Source: Euglena gracilis (Eukaryota; Euglenida; Euglenophyceae; Euglenales). From it: DNA of 64,000 nucleotides. The notes beneath the pieces are model-generated. The model was given only the letters and a program-made list of their open reading frames with translations. It searched no databases and was not told where the DNA came from. The stretch's first letter is position 1. Every line of letters starts with the position of its first letter. Shown here one piece after another: positions 1 to 12,035 of this stretch. The stretch lies in NCBI GenBank assembly GCA_039621445.1, contig CP154957.1, forward strand, positions 6,008,504-6,072,503. Direction: 5' to 3'. The position numbers and the translations under genes are program-made.

Positions 1-2700
1 AGAAGGGGACCTCGACGCTTGTCGCCCTTCTATGGAACTCTGGGCCAATACCCTGAAGGAGATGACATTTTGGGTCGATTTTTGTGAGTTAAAGTTTTTC
101 GACCTGGGTCCACAAATCCTTCACTTTGGTCGCCTCACTGTTTAGGCGGGGAGTCCTCCCGCCCCTTCACCGGGGGGGGGGGTCCCATGGAGACCAGCAG
201 CAGAAAACGCGACTCCGATGCCTCTGTAGGGGGACATGGCGCTTCGTGCGACCGCCCGGGGGACATGGCAGGGGGGCCTTCGGGCTCGCCGGCCTAGTAG
301 GAGCGCACCCCCCAGCAACCCAACCCCAAAGGGGAAGCCAGCAGAGAGGGACCCACCCGCGAGGCAGCGGACCGCCCAAACCAACCCCAGACAGGGCATG
401 GAGCGCAGGTACTAGTATGTAAGGAACTACTGGTACCCAGCAGCACACTACCCACCCGCCACCCGCCCTAAGGCCGAGCCATGGTGACCCGGGTTTACCT
501 AAGCCGCGGGACCGTGAGGCCACATTGGAGTTTTTCAAGTCATGGCGTTGTGCCTGCGCCATGCATCCCCCACACAGAAAAGTGGGAAGAGGGCAGGAGG
601 CAAGAGCAGCACTGGGGCGCAAGGGTGTAGACCCACCCACGGGAACCACACCAACCACACAAGGTGAGTGTATGTCCCTACAGCGCTGGAATTACACCCG
701 AGTTACTCACCCGGCCAGGGGGAGCAACACAAGAGGACTGGTGTAATTGGTCCCTGGCCACTCACCACGCAGCAAACTGGGCCAGAAGCGAAGTTAGCGC
801 GGGCCATAAACACACAAGAAGCCTGAGTGCAACTAAGGGGGGCGGTCCCACCTGTCCTGTCCATCTCTGCCCCAGGGGTGTCCAGCCATCCAGCATTTTC
901 TTCCCACGGGCAGCACGGGGGATAACCATTTTTTCCCTGTTTTCAATTTTTATGTTTAGGTAAATTTTGTGTTTTTTTTGTGTTTTTATTTGCATTCTTC
1001 TGCTTTTGCCTTGGAAGAATTCCGCATTTTGTATTTTCTTGATGCCAAATTTTTTTCTTTGTAGATTTGTTCGCCAATAAATTGCCAATTTTTAGACTCG
1101 TCACGTTTCCAAACAGAAACATATTTTTAAAAAATTTGGTGACCGGAGAGGGGTTTGGTGCTAGGGGGGGGGGGGTTGAGAAGGAGCCCCGATGGGGGGA
1201 GGATTTCCTGAGCGCGAACCCCGAATTCCCCCCCCCCCAAAATGGTCCCCCTGAGCAGGCATTATTTTTAAGACATTTTTTTTCAAACTGTAAGGCGGCA
1301 TTTTTTAGACTTTTTCGGGTTTTTAAACCGGTGGTTCAAGGGCAGTTCTGGCAGTGGCATCAAGGTCAAAGGCATTGGCATCAAGGTTTTTTTGAGTTTT
1401 GATTGGACAGAGAATGGCCCAAGGAAGCCAGAAATCATTTTTTTCTGGAGTTGCCTTGTTTTTTCCTAGAATCCGCATCTTCGTTTGTTGTTCGGTTGGA
1501 GAAAATTCTGCAGTCCAAACTCTTCTTTTGCGGCATTCCAATGTTTTTTTTTACAGTATTTCAAGGACAGCTGGTTTTTGGCTCCAGATCCCCCAGGGGG
1601 CAGGACAGGACAGGACTGCCTAAAATGCCCACCCGGCGCCATAGGTGCCTGAAATTTTTTTTGGCCAGAATACACTCATTTCAGTCCAGTGGCCAGATTG
1701 ACCAACCCCTAGGGGGGGGGGGGGGTTGGAAGCGGGTGATTGTTTTTTTTTGAAAAATGGTTGACTACCTTTTTGCAAATGACCTCTCACACAAGGTCCA
1801 GAAAACCTCTGTTCTCTGAGTTGTGTTCTTCAGATTTTTGTTTCGCCCGGACCTCCCAAAAGCATTGAATTGAATTTGTTTTGTGTCGTGTTTTTGGGGG
1901 GTTATGCTGCATCCCCCCCCCCTAGACCCCCCCAGAATGTCCCCTGCTGGGCTGGGGACGGGTTGGGCAAGGGGGGGGGTTTAGCCTATGGCAAATACAC
2001 GGTGCCTGGCAAAAAAAAAACAAATTCAGCTACTTCAGAAAATTTACGGTGAAGCATCCCAAACATTCAAAAGCAACAATTTTTTTTAAATATTCTCCAC
2101 TGGATTTTTTTTTAAAAAAATGGCTCGGCCCAAAATTTTGGCTGGCCCCAACTTTATCTGCATGGGCCCCATTGGGGAGAGGTCAGGCCAGCAGCATTTT
2201 TTTTCCAGTCAGATAGCTGGACCCCCAAGTGATGGCGTAAAGTGGAGCCCCCACAGTACACCACATTCAGTACCCCCACAGGACACACACATGGGTCCTG
2301 TGTGAAATTTTTGGCATCTTTTTTTTTTGATATACTTGGCCTTCGGCCTCGAACCCCCCCCCAGAACCAAAATAACAAGATCCTTTCCCTGTGCCCCCAG
2401 TGGCATCCAACACCTCATGTTTTCGGACACCCACACACACTCCCCACACATCCCCCACACACCCCACACATCCCTCCACCCCCCCCCACACACTCCCCCC
2501 ACTCAAAGCCGTCACAGGCCCCCAGGATTTCAGTGCGGGGGCTCCATTTTATGCCATGTGTGGGGCCCCCCATGGTTTTTAACGCAACCATCAATCGTAA
2601 ACACAGGATTATGCAGACATGTGCAATTTTTGAAGAAAGAAAAACACTTTGAAAAAAACAATTATGTTGCTGCTGACGCCCACAATCTCCATCTTTGCAG
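1..2700. other. Intronic or intergenic sequence with no supported gene
   Basis: This stretch lies upstream of the first recognisable purD exon and probably holds its introns and earlier exons, but I could not recognise any. It contains many G or C runs of 8-12 nt (about 1167-1177, 1209-1219 and 1711-1725), T-rich tracts, and a CCCACACA-rich microsatellite at about 2428-2510. Reading frames here are broken and of biased composition. I see no RNA gene. Confidence 0.5.
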
Positions 2701-2939
2701 GTATCCTGGGTCATATGCCAAGGGGACGGAGATCAAGGGGATTGAGAAGGCAGAGGCGACGGATAGGGTGGGTTCCATCATGTCTGGGGGCGTTATTTTT
2801 GTTTTGAATGGTTTTTTTTTTGCTTGCATTCGCAAAGGGCAGTTCATTTTTCTTGTTTCCAGGTTTGCATTCATTTTGATGGCTTGTGATTGCCTGTAAC
2901 GTATACATGTGTGTTTGTGTGTATGTACATGCATGCATG

Positions 2940-3012
<73 letters not shown>

Positions 3013-4068
3013 CATAAATATAATAATATATAATATAATTATATACACATTATTTAATATTATAATAATATAAATATAATGATATAAATGTTGCGAGATA
3101 TTTTGACGCCCACTTCGTTGTAGCTCGCCCTATTGCCGGGTGTGATCGTCTTCCACGCCGGCACCAAGAAAGACGGAGACAAGATCTTGGCCAATGGGGG
3201 CCGCGTCTTGGGTCTTTCTGCCGATGTATGTGCCGTGGTCCAAGCAGTTTGTCGATCATGTTTTCAACATTGCCGTCCAGAGTATCGCCAAGGGGATTGA
3301 AATGGGTGAAAAAGAAGGGGAATATTTGAAGAGTCAAAAAGCAATGCAAACAGTTGGTTTCATACATCAAGGAGCGAATGAGGATGAAAAGGGGCTCATG
3401 GGCTCAGGAGGTATGGAAGGTTTTCTTGTTGAGGATCGAGGTTGGGACAATGTGCGGCCCGCATAAATCCGCAACCCCCCCCCCCCCCGGGCGAATCAGA
3501 AGTGAACCCCATTCTCTCACGATTCTGGTTGTGAAATGTTTTTTTTCCGGCATTGCATTCAAGCCCAGGCTGACTGGGAATCCCAGGAACCCTGTTGGTG
3601 GTGGGAGGGCCCGGTGTGAGTGAAGAGTGAAATGCGGTACCAATCACACAAGCAGACATGCACACATTCGCACTCTCGCAAACGCATACGCAGACAGGCA
3701 GCGCGGCCCCTCCGGCGATGGATTTTTTGCGCGGCACTGAAGTGGGAGGGGGGATCCGACCAATCACCTGTGGCCAAAATGGCCTGAACTGGCCTAAAAC
3801 GGCCTAAAATGGATGAATTTTGGGGCTTGATAATAGGTGCTTGGCTTCCCCCCCCCCATGTCCATTTGGGTCGCCATCCTGTGCACAGCTCACACCACGC
3901 CATCCGCACCGTCGCCCCCCGCAGGCAGCCAGCGTGACGGAGGCGCAGAAGCGCGTGTACCGCGCCGCCGCCCTCATCGAGTGGCGAGAGGGTTTCTTCC
4001 GCCGGGACATCGGGCACCGCGCGGTGGCCCGGGAGAAGGCTGCGGGCAGGCCGGTCCGGCGCATGTAG
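2701..4068 (+). CDS. purD: Phosphoribosylamine-glycine ligase, C-terminal exons (partial)
   Basis: GARS joins phosphoribosylamine and glycine with ATP in step two of de novo purine synthesis. Three exons are visible. Exon 2701-2767 follows an acceptor ending CTTTGCAG, encodes [19 protein letters not shown] and is followed by donor GTGGGT. Exon 3124-3225 follows TTCGTTGTAG, encodes 34 residues including [10 protein letters not shown] and NGGRVLGL, and ends at donor GTATGT. Exon 3925-4068 follows CCCCGCAG and runs to TAG; it encodes [10 protein letters not shown] and [15 protein letters not shown]. These blocks match the end of the GARS family in order: the YPGSY loop, the FHAGT and GGRVL strands, and the terminal RRDIG helix. 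Splice phases are compatible: 3124-3225 is exactly 34 codons and 3925-4068 exactly 48. The N-terminal and ATP-grasp exons are outside or not recognised. Whether the gene is monofunctional or fused at its N-terminus cannot be seen. The stop at 4066 shows there is no C-terminal fusion to PurM or PurN. Family is certain; exon edges are inferred from splice signals. Confidence 0.88.
2941..3010. repeat. (TA)n and (ATGT)n microsatellite in a purD intron
   Basis: A TA-dinucleotide run passes directly into about nine ATGT units inside the intron 2768-3123. AT-rich sequence follows to about 3080. Confidence 0.9.
3226..3924 (+). other. Last intron of purD
   Basis: It lies between donor GTATGT at 3226 and the acceptor before 3925. 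It has open stretches, for example around 3240-3420, but no splice signals that would join them in phase to the GARS exons. It contains a C run near 3474-3488. Confidence 0.5.
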
Positions 4069-5082
4069 CCTCCGGGGTTCGGGAGAACACCTTCAGGGAT
4101 TTATCCTGAGACATCCCAAAAAAAATTCCGACAAATCCTGCAAAATCCCGACAAATTCCGACAATTACCGGCGAAATTGGTGAAGACATTGTTCCTGGCC
4201 TCCAGCCAACTTCTAAGCATTGATACAGGACTCAGGAGGTTCTGTTCGGTGTATACAGATTAATCTTTTCTTGACCCTGTTTCACTGCTTATCTTTGTGA
4301 GTTTTTGGGTTTTTGCTTTTGTTTCCATCTGAAAAGATGCCAAGCACAGACATCATGCGATTTCTTCAGCCCGGATTTTTTTCAATCCAATCAGTTCCTG
4401 ACCGTGTTTTTTTTTTAAAGTGGAAAGTGCACCCAAGCTTCTTTTCCCTCACATGGCAATTGCATTGGGGAACGGGGTGTCGGTCCTACCCCCAGAATTT
4501 GGCATTTGGTTTCGGACTCTCAGGGGCGCGCGCTTTTTGGGGCATCTTCTTTTGGGCATTTCTGGGATTGGTTCGATAAAAAATGATTTTGCGGGGGACT
4601 TCATTTTCGGAGGCTGAGGGGTGTGCCATGGCCCTGCACACCTTTCGGGCACCAAAAAAGCAGATGCAAAGCTGTGGACAAATGGCAAATTTACATGTGC
4701 TGCGTGCTTCGGAGGGCCTCATGTTCAGAAGATTGAATTGCAGGCAGAACATACAAAACAGCGGACAGCGGCAATGCAAAGATTTGTTTCCACCTGCGAT
4801 GGCAATCGTCAGCGATTCTCGAACTCACATCTCCCTCTACCAAATTGAAAACAGTTTCAGATGGTTAGATAAAAAGATTCCAAATACCCAAACATCCATC
4901 CATGCATGGCCAGAAGAAAGCATTACAATCATCTCCCCCATCTTTTCAGGGGCCGTGTGATGGCATTTACCGACAAAAATCCGACCCCCCCCCCCCACAC
5001 TGTTGTGTCGACACTGTCTTCCCCCCCCCCCTCATAGCAACCCCCTGCCTGGGGGGTCTTCCTGAAAAAAAAAATCCTGGTT
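4069..5082. other. Downstream of purD, no supported gene
   Basis: Sequence after the purD stop. I see scattered T, C and A homopolymers and short open frames without recognisable motifs. No repeat unit or RNA gene is evident. Confidence 0.4.
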
Positions 5083-5693
5083 TTGGTACTTCGAACCGCT
5101 CCAGTGAAGTATTTACTGGAGGAAGGGTGCCCACCCCCCATTCCCGAGCCGCTCTGGCCAGAGCTGGCCTCTGATACGGACGGGCTCGTTGCTTTCAATT
5201 CGCACCTGGGGGCAGAATTGTTTGGCCAAGTTTGGCTTCGCACATTACAAACCATCGCTGCACGATTTGAGGATACAATCGCATTCAACATCAACGTGCC
5301 TTTGCCCGCAGCCCTTCGTACGGTTGCTCTCTTTAAATTTCTTCCACGGCGCCCCCCCCCCTTTCAAGCAACTTCAAACAGATGGGGGGGGGGGCGCTGG
5401 ATGACCTTAATAGCATATTTTCCCCTCTCCCCAAGACACAGCGATACGCGCGACAGTGGCATCCCCCCCACATAACCGTGCCTTGGGCAAAAGGGGAGAT
5501 AAGATTGGAACGTCTGCGAGTGAAAATGCGAGTCATTTTGAGTCGCTATTTAGAACGAAAATTCAAAATCTGGGTTTTGGGTGACCGATTCATCATCCAA
5601 GATCCTTTAGAGAGGGCAATTGGGAGCAACGCGCACTCCAACACGAAAATGACGCAGGCACCGCAAAGGCGCACATCCCCTAGAGAGAAGTAA
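5083..5693 (+). pseudogene. Possible broken coding segment, unknown product
   Basis: Two open stretches follow each other in different frames: 5083 to about 5390, then about 5382 to 5693. The switch falls at a run of ten G at about 5385-5395, as a homopolymer length change would produce. The first includes ELASDTDGLVAFNSHLGAEL and the second EIRLERLRVKMRVILSRYLE, ending at a TAA near 5693. Composition is more protein-like than in neighbouring frames, but I recognise no family. It may be an exon or an old retroelement fragment. Confidence 0.25.
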
Positions 5694-6545
5694 AAAAAAA
5701 GGACACATGGTATCGGACTCCCACCACAAAGGAAGTGGGAGGAAGGGGCCAGGAGGGCGGGGCACAAGAAGATGGTGCGCCCGCCTGGTTCCCAAAAGGC
5801 TGTGGTGCAGAGGCTTCCTTCCTTAAAGGCTGCCGTAGCCCTTGCTTGGATTAAACCTTTGTCCCCTGGAAGGGGGGGGACAGAGAAAGAGCAGGCGAGT
5901 CTTTTTCGACCCGTGGTGGCACCCCTCTTTTATCTTCTTTCCTTCCTGACCACAGTTGTCCAGGGCCCATGGCCGTCACAACGTGGAGAGGGTGATTTTT
6001 TTAATCTTTGATTTACTGGGGGGTGGGGGTGGTTGCGACGGCCACGGACTGCCGCCGCTGCTCCAACCTCTGAAACTAGCGCTGTGTCTCCACCCTCCCT
6101 TGGAAGCTCTTTGAAGTTCATTCTTCATGGAAGTCCAGAATTTTTGTCGTCGCAATTGAAATATTTCTGGTAATAATTCAAGTTGAACTCGAAGCGTTGA
6201 ATTATTCCTTCTTGAAGTCGAAGGCCAAAAAAAACTTTGGTCCACCAGTGATGGCAGTGATTTTCTTCGTGAATCCAATACTTCCCGAAAATTGTTTCAG
6301 TTTAATTCGCAGAAGTGAAATTATTTTTTCCCCCCTGAGGTCTAAGGGCAGAATTAGGAATCAGCCAACTCCGGCAAAAAAAACAGTGAGAAGCACCTCC
6401 GCGCACACCAACCGCACACCAGAGCAGAGCAGCCGCAAAGACAGCAGGACCTCACCATCCCATAGATCGGAGCCGGAGCCATGGGGATTTTGCATGCTTT
6501 GCCTGCTCGACCGATCCGCTTCCAGGGGTATTCGCACTCCCCCGA
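5694..6545. other. Unassigned sequence
   Basis: Short frames only. I see no repeat, motif or RNA gene that I can support. Confidence 0.35.
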
Positions 6546-6955
6546 GGCAGACCGAGAGGGGAGGAAGGGACACCGAGGGCGAAGCACATACACCAAGTGC
6601 CTTATTTTGCCGGCAAACAAGGCATGACGTCACTTGGGGGAAGTGGCGGAGCCCGAGGTGTCCCTGCTAGCCGCTGGGAGAGCAGAGCGGCTTTTCCACC
6701 CCAAAAAAATCAGTTTTCTGCTCAGGATTTCCATCTGCAGAACAGCGTTTTTGTGGAAAAGCAGCGCGCTTGGGACTCAATTTACGCATGCTAACTAGTG
6801 TTTTGGGTGTCAGGGGAAAAAGCCTGCCATTCAAAAACGCAGGGGTTTTCTTGACGCCTCGGGCTCCGCAATGCCCCGAAGTGAGGTCGTGCCTTGTTTG
6901 CTCACTTGATGTTTGTGATTCGCCCTTCGTGTCCCTCCCTCTTGGTCTGTCCCGG
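6546..6955. repeat. Inverted repeat with arms of about 110 bp
   Basis: The arm at about 6548-6662 (GCAGACCGAGAGGGGAGG... through GGAGCCCGAGG) recurs inverted at about 6845-6955 with several mismatches and small gaps. The spacer is about 180 bp. This looks like a small decayed inverted-repeat element. No target duplication was seen. Confidence 0.6.
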
Positions 6956-7233
6956 TGAAATGCAAAAAATGGCGGGGGGTTAGGCTTCAATGTGAGGGAA
7001 GGTGGGTCGGACCCCCCCCCCAGAGGACTGCTGCGCTGAAATAAAGTTCCAGGGCCAGCCTGCGGGATCCCTCGGCGTCCTTAAGAAAACCCCTGGTAAC
7101 ACAAAAACGCAACTAAAAAACACAAATAACCGAAATGAGCACAAAAAAAACACAAAGAAACGCAAAATGCTTTTAAAAATCTTCAGGAGCTCCCCCATGA
7201 AATACACAGTTCTGCTGCGGATGATTTTTCATT

Positions 7234-7530
7234 TTGCATAAAACAAGCATTTTGTTGACAAAAAATGCAAAAAAAACGAATTCGGGGGATAATCAAAAAA
7301 TCCAACAAAAATCAAAAAAAAAAAAAAAAAAACAGGGAAAAACAAAAAAAAACAGGACAAATTTTGCCAAAATAGAAAAAAATAAAAAGCAAAAAAAAAA
7401 AAAACAAAAAAACAAAAAAAAACAACCGAATGATTGTCAATGACAACAATGGAAAATACAAAACAAATAAAAAAAAACAAGAAAAAATAAAAAAAATAAA
7501 AAAAAAAAAGAGAGAAACATGAAAAACTCA
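7234..7530. repeat. A-rich low-complexity tract
   Basis: Long A runs broken by single C, T or G bases. The Lys/Asn-rich frame on + and the Phe-rich frame on - are products of composition and are not annotated as genes. Confidence 0.85.
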
Positions 7531-9030
7531 AGAGAACAAAACATAAAAAAACAACTCGTCTCCAAACGTTCCCACTGAATCAAGAACACATTTGGCAGGC
7601 GAAAGTGGGCCATGATCCATGCACGCCAACCCTTGCGTGAAATCCATCATACATTCAGCATTTTGTAACATTTCGATCACTGTTTTTGGTTGAGTTGGTC
7701 CCAAAAACAACTGACAAAAAAAAGAGTTCAGGATCGTGCATGTTTGTTGAAACACATGGCAGGCATGGCCGAACCATGATGCACGTCATGACCTTGTGAA
7801 TACCATTTCTTGCGCATTTGTAACATTTCGATCAGCAACCTGGCTAAACAGATGCGCCCAAACCAACCCCCCAGGCAGCATCTTGACTTGTGGTTGAAAA
7901 ATCATGCATGGGACTCTGATGGGTCATGTGACACATTTCTGGCGTTCGAGTTCGATCAGCAAACCCCTCCCACCAACAACTACCCCCCCCCCTTGACTTT
8001 GGCCGACGGGCCGGATGGAAAAATGAATGTATGGGCCAAAATGTGCCATGGGCGAGTAGAGTGGACCGCAACATTCCGTCCTTGCGTCCTTGACATATAG
8101 AGAACCACTGTGCCCTATTTGTGAACTTGCGTGAACCTGCATCATTTACACCCCCTGTCTCGTCCGAGCCAACGTTGCAGCCAGCATTATAATGGGGCTT
8201 TTGCCAGGAAACAGATTGCAATTGAAACAGGTGGAGTGTTGCTCCCCTGTCATTTCCAAACAATTGATGCTGAGACTGAGAATGGGGCACTGGCGAGGCC
8301 CAGTTTCCAGGTTCCTGAATATTCCATTAAACTTTCCACCCCAAAAGTTAATCGAGTTGGGACCTGATCACCATGACCACCTCATTAATGAAGACCTCAT
8401 CCATCTCATTCCACCGCCTCATTCATGGACCAGGCTTATTTTACCAACCGGGGGGGGGGGTTCCTTGTGCCGTGGGGTGCCTGCCCACAGCAGTTTTGGG
8501 ACCCGGCGCCTGCCGACCAAGCCAATTTCCCCTTGAAAAATGGCCTTTTTCAGGCCCCCAGTGTCTTCTGCGCCGGGGAGGTTGCGATAGCACTGCCCAA
8601 CCCCAAACCTGACCCCCCAGGGGGTGGGGTCGAAAATGCCCAACCCTCGGGGGGGTTCAACCTTCCTTAAAAAGAGGCCTACGCCATTTATGATGGTCAT
8701 CATAACGTGTGGTGGTGCATGAGCAGAATGAGCAGCACCCTCGATTTTCTCCAATCTGCAGATGAGTGAGTATTTTTAGGCTATTGGGACCAGGATGAAG
8801 CGACGGAAGGATCAATTGCTGCTGCTGCTGCATCTAAATAGCAGTGTATGGCATTCCAAACATCAGTGGCAATAGATCTGGATCTGCCACCTCACCCATG
8901 AGGCTTGAAAAAACAAATCATCATTCAGTCAGTTGTAAAGAAGCGGTGATTTTTGTGTATGTATTATGTATTTCAATACTTAAGCAAAAAAAAAAAGAAG
9001 GCACACAAAAGCCATCTAAACTGACAGTAT
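7531..9030. other. Unassigned sequence
   Basis: Single-copy-looking sequence with short frames and G runs at about 8448-8460. A run of CTG units lies near 8818-8831. No recognised product. Confidence 0.35.
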
Positions 9031-9266
9031 GTTTCACTTCTGTAAAACTTTCTTCATTCGCCATCGTCTTTGTCAGGAACATCAAACAAAAAATACATGT
9101 GGATGCTACAAAAAATACATAAAGGAAACTACTGCCTTCGTGAATCTTTAGCTTACAACATAATGGTGGGCGTGTAAAATCAGCTGCATTCCAATTATGA
9201 ATGCATCGCTGATTCGCTGAATGCACCGCTAATTCATAATTGGCTGTGGACTTATGAATCGCGCAT
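9031..9266 (+). repeat. Dispersed repeat, copy 1 of about 0.22 kb
   Basis: Nearly identical to 10871-11086 in the same orientation. Both contain TTCATTCGCCATCGTCTTTG and end in a short inverted motif around ATTCATAATTGG. Copy 1 has an extra stretch near 9210-9222. The pair probably marks two copies of a small mobile element or the edges of a segmental duplication. Confidence 0.85.
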
Positions 9267-9697
9267 GAAGGGGGAAAAAAAGGGTCAAATAAATCACCGG
9301 AGTCTGCGGATTCATTTGGGGTTGGGGATGTGCATCACGTGTAACACATAATTGACACATGATTGACGCATTGTATGTGTGTAGTAGAGAACCAAATGCA
9401 AAAATGTGGAACAAAAAAAACATCCCCAAACCCAGTGCACCTCAAGACACAGGACTGGGTGTCTCTGCTTCGGGTTGTTTCGCTGCTGCGGCACAACACT
9501 CACACCATGTGCAGTGGGCAGGGAGGAGAAAGCACGGTGTGTCAGTCAGGGTCACCTTCATTCCACTCGCTTCTTCTGACACTCTATGCATTGCTTCCCC
9601 TCCACAAGCTTGTTTGCAATATTCACAAATTTCTGCAGTTCACGTACAAGCTGCATCACAAAAGGGGGGATATGGCACAGACAGTCAAAAGTCGGAC

Positions 9698-9740
9698 ACA
9701 ACAACAACAACAACAACACAACAACAACGCCAACAACAAA
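9698..9740. repeat. (CAA)n microsatellite
   Basis: A run of CAA/ACA units. Confidence 0.9.
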
Positions 9741-10299
9741 AATCATCACAAAAAGAAATCAAATGCAAAAAAGGGAGGAAAACACATTTGAATTGTGGGA
9801 TTTATAGGAAGGGCTGGAAATCCTGAGAGATGGGAGGGGGTTGGGGTTGGACCCATTCAGGGCTGTACGGGAAGGCCTGGTGGGGGGAAGGTGGGAGGGG
9901 GCGGTCAGGGATGTATGGGAAGCCTTGAGGGGGGGGGGGGATCGGACCCCCCCCCTCCTGACAAGGGGGGCGGGGTCAGGGGGGCCAGGAAAATTTTCGG
10001 CTTTGAGGACCGGTCATCAGGCCAAATTTGGTCAAAAATACCTCATTTTTTGAACCCTTTTGAACATTTTTTAGGTGGAAAGCACCAAAATATAAAAAAA
10101 AATGGGCAATGTGCTTAAAAGTGAGGGAAAATGGTGTTTGCTTGCTTTCCGGCGCTGTGTGCCGGAAGAAACGTTTTCGCAATTTTGGAACCTGCTGAGG
10201 AGGGGGAACCTGCTGAGCCGGGGGTGGGGGGTTCCACCAGTCCGGCCTGGCCCGGCCCGACCCAAGCGCACAACTGGCCCTGGCAGTCTACACGAGGTG
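9741..10299. other. G-run-rich sequence, no gene seen
   Basis: Several G runs of 9-12 nt alternate with C runs around 9928-9958, where G12 and C9 flank ATCGGA and can pair as a hairpin. No open frame with recognisable content. Confidence 0.4.
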
Positions 10300-10770
10300 A
10301 TAGGGTCCCAGGGGCTTTATTTTATGTCCCCAGTCATTTCCTCTGATTCCCCATTTTTTGGAGATATTTTAAAATTTTCGATTTTTTTACCCAAAATGAC
10401 CCAAAAACTGATAAATCAAAGCAGGTCAAACCAGTACAGATTTGGAGCGAAACGGGCTAAAAATGGCTATAACTCGGGTTAGCCGTGGAGTTACGGGGAA
10501 ATCGAAATACCCTTAGATAGGGCGTTCCAAGGGCTTCAATTTAGGTCTCCGGACATTTCCTTTGAGTTTGCTTTATTGTCGAGATAATTTGAAAAAAAGC
10601 GATTTTTTTACCGAAATTTTTCGGTAAAAAAAATCTCACCGTGGCGAAATGGCAGAGTCGAAACGGGGGGGGGGGTTGGCTAATCCCACCCAGTTTGGAC
10701 GCCTGCACGGGTGAATGTCTCAGGCCTGGTGGGGAGTTGGGGGTCAAACGGGTGATTCGGAACCTAAGGA
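10300..10770 (+). repeat. Degenerate repeat family, block 1
   Basis: Contains modules such as CCAAGGGCTTCAATTTAGG, TCTCCGGACATTTCC and TTTATTGTCGAGATAAT, followed by GGGGAGTTGGGGGTCAAACG at about 10733. The same modules occur reverse-complemented at 13190-13800, so two blocks of one family lie in opposite orientation about 2.5 kb apart. Confidence 0.7.
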
Positions 10771-10870
10771 TCCAGTCAAGCGCGACATAAATAAAATAGA
10801 GAGCGCATTAGATTAAGAGCGAAGCTTAACCCCCCCCCCCGCGGGGCCAATAGAGCTGCGGGTCCAAATA

Positions 10871-11086
10871 GTTTCATTTCTGTAAAACTTTCTTCATTCG
10901 CCATCGTCTTTGTCAGGAACATCAAACAAAAATACATGTGGATGCCACAAAAAATACATAAAGGAAACTACTGCCTTCGTGAATCTTTAGCTTACAGCAT
11001 AATGGTGGGCGTGTAAAATCAGCTGCATTCCAATTATGAATGCACCGCTGATTCATAATTGGCTGTGGACTTATGAATCGCACATA
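10871..11086 (+). repeat. Dispersed repeat, copy 2 of about 0.22 kb
   Basis: Direct copy of 9031-9266 with only a few differences. It begins at GTTTCATTTCTG and ends at the sequence before ATAGTGCTGCACC. Confidence 0.85.
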
Positions 11087-11843
11087 GTGCTGCACCCCCC
11101 GCCGGATGAAGCGAGCGTCCAATAGTGCTGCACCCCCCCCAAATCACAGCAATGTGAAATGCGTAGAAGCTGGTGCAGCCTACTGGTAAACTCGCGGAGA
11201 GGGGAAAGGGGGCGAACTCCCACCCAAGCAACTCACAGAAGTCGTCCGAAGATGAACCACACGACCTCACTAGCCTCAGAGAAGGACGTTAAGCAGGCAA
11301 AAAAGGGTGCTTGTGGTGATAGCCGGGATAAGAGGCACCCAGTCCAATAGTGCGGCAGGTCCAAATAGTGCTGCACCCCCCGCCGCCGGAGGCGGCCGTC
11401 CAATAGAGCTGTTTGGGCAATAGATACTATTTGGGGGGGGGTTACCACCAGGGAAGAGGGGCGGGGGTAGAACCCCCCCTCTCCCCCGCCGCCCCTGGAA
11501 ACCTGCGGATTATCACCATGACCCCGGCCTCATGGTCGCTTCCCATCTATGAAGGGCTGTCCCATCTATCCCTGCTCCCAGATGGGGGGGACGGGTGGAC
11601 CCCTCCCCACCCATCATGGCAGCCACTCAAAGAAAATTCCTTCAGCGCCAAAGGTGCCGAAAGAAAATATTGTCCTAAAAATCGGCGCCCCCAGAAATAC
11701 AGGAAGGCCTGGTTTGGGGGGGGGGGGGGTTGGACCCCTTCCACAAGGATGGTCGACCCCCCACCCACCACCCATGGGGTTGTAGGGATTGCAGACCTGG
11801 ACCCATTTCGCATTGAGCTCGAACTTGATTTTGATAGAAAAAT
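11087..11843. other. Junction-rich sequence with repeated AATAGTGCTGCACC motifs
   Basis: AATAGTGCTGCACCCC or close variants occur at about 11082, 11122 and 11364, with relatives near 10850 and 11400. The phrase CTGCGGATTATCACCATGA at 11500 recurs as CCGCGGATTATAACCATGA near 13115. These look like ends of small decayed elements. No gene is supported. Confidence 0.4.
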
Positions 11844-11857
11844 TACAAAAAAAATCA

Positions 11858-11948
<91 letters not shown>

Positions 11949-11983
11949 AAAAAAAAAAAAAAAAACAAAAAAAAAAAACCAAA

Positions 11984-12014
<31 letters not shown>

Positions 12015-12035
12015 CCCCACCCAAAAGAAAAGCAC
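11844..12035. repeat. Poly-A tract with interspersed C
   Basis: About 190 bp of nearly pure A. The Lys-only and Phe-only frames across it are artefacts of composition. Confidence 0.9.

Noticed and set aside
1-85. Frame EGDLDACRPSMELWAN as an upstream purD exon
   Set aside because: Loosely resembles the EGxLD segment before the YPGSY loop of GARS, but the expected VTVVxAS strand is missing and no donor fits in phase.
11844-12035. Lys-rich, Phe-rich and similar proteins over poly-A
   Set aside because: Pure homopolymer composition with no independent coding sign.
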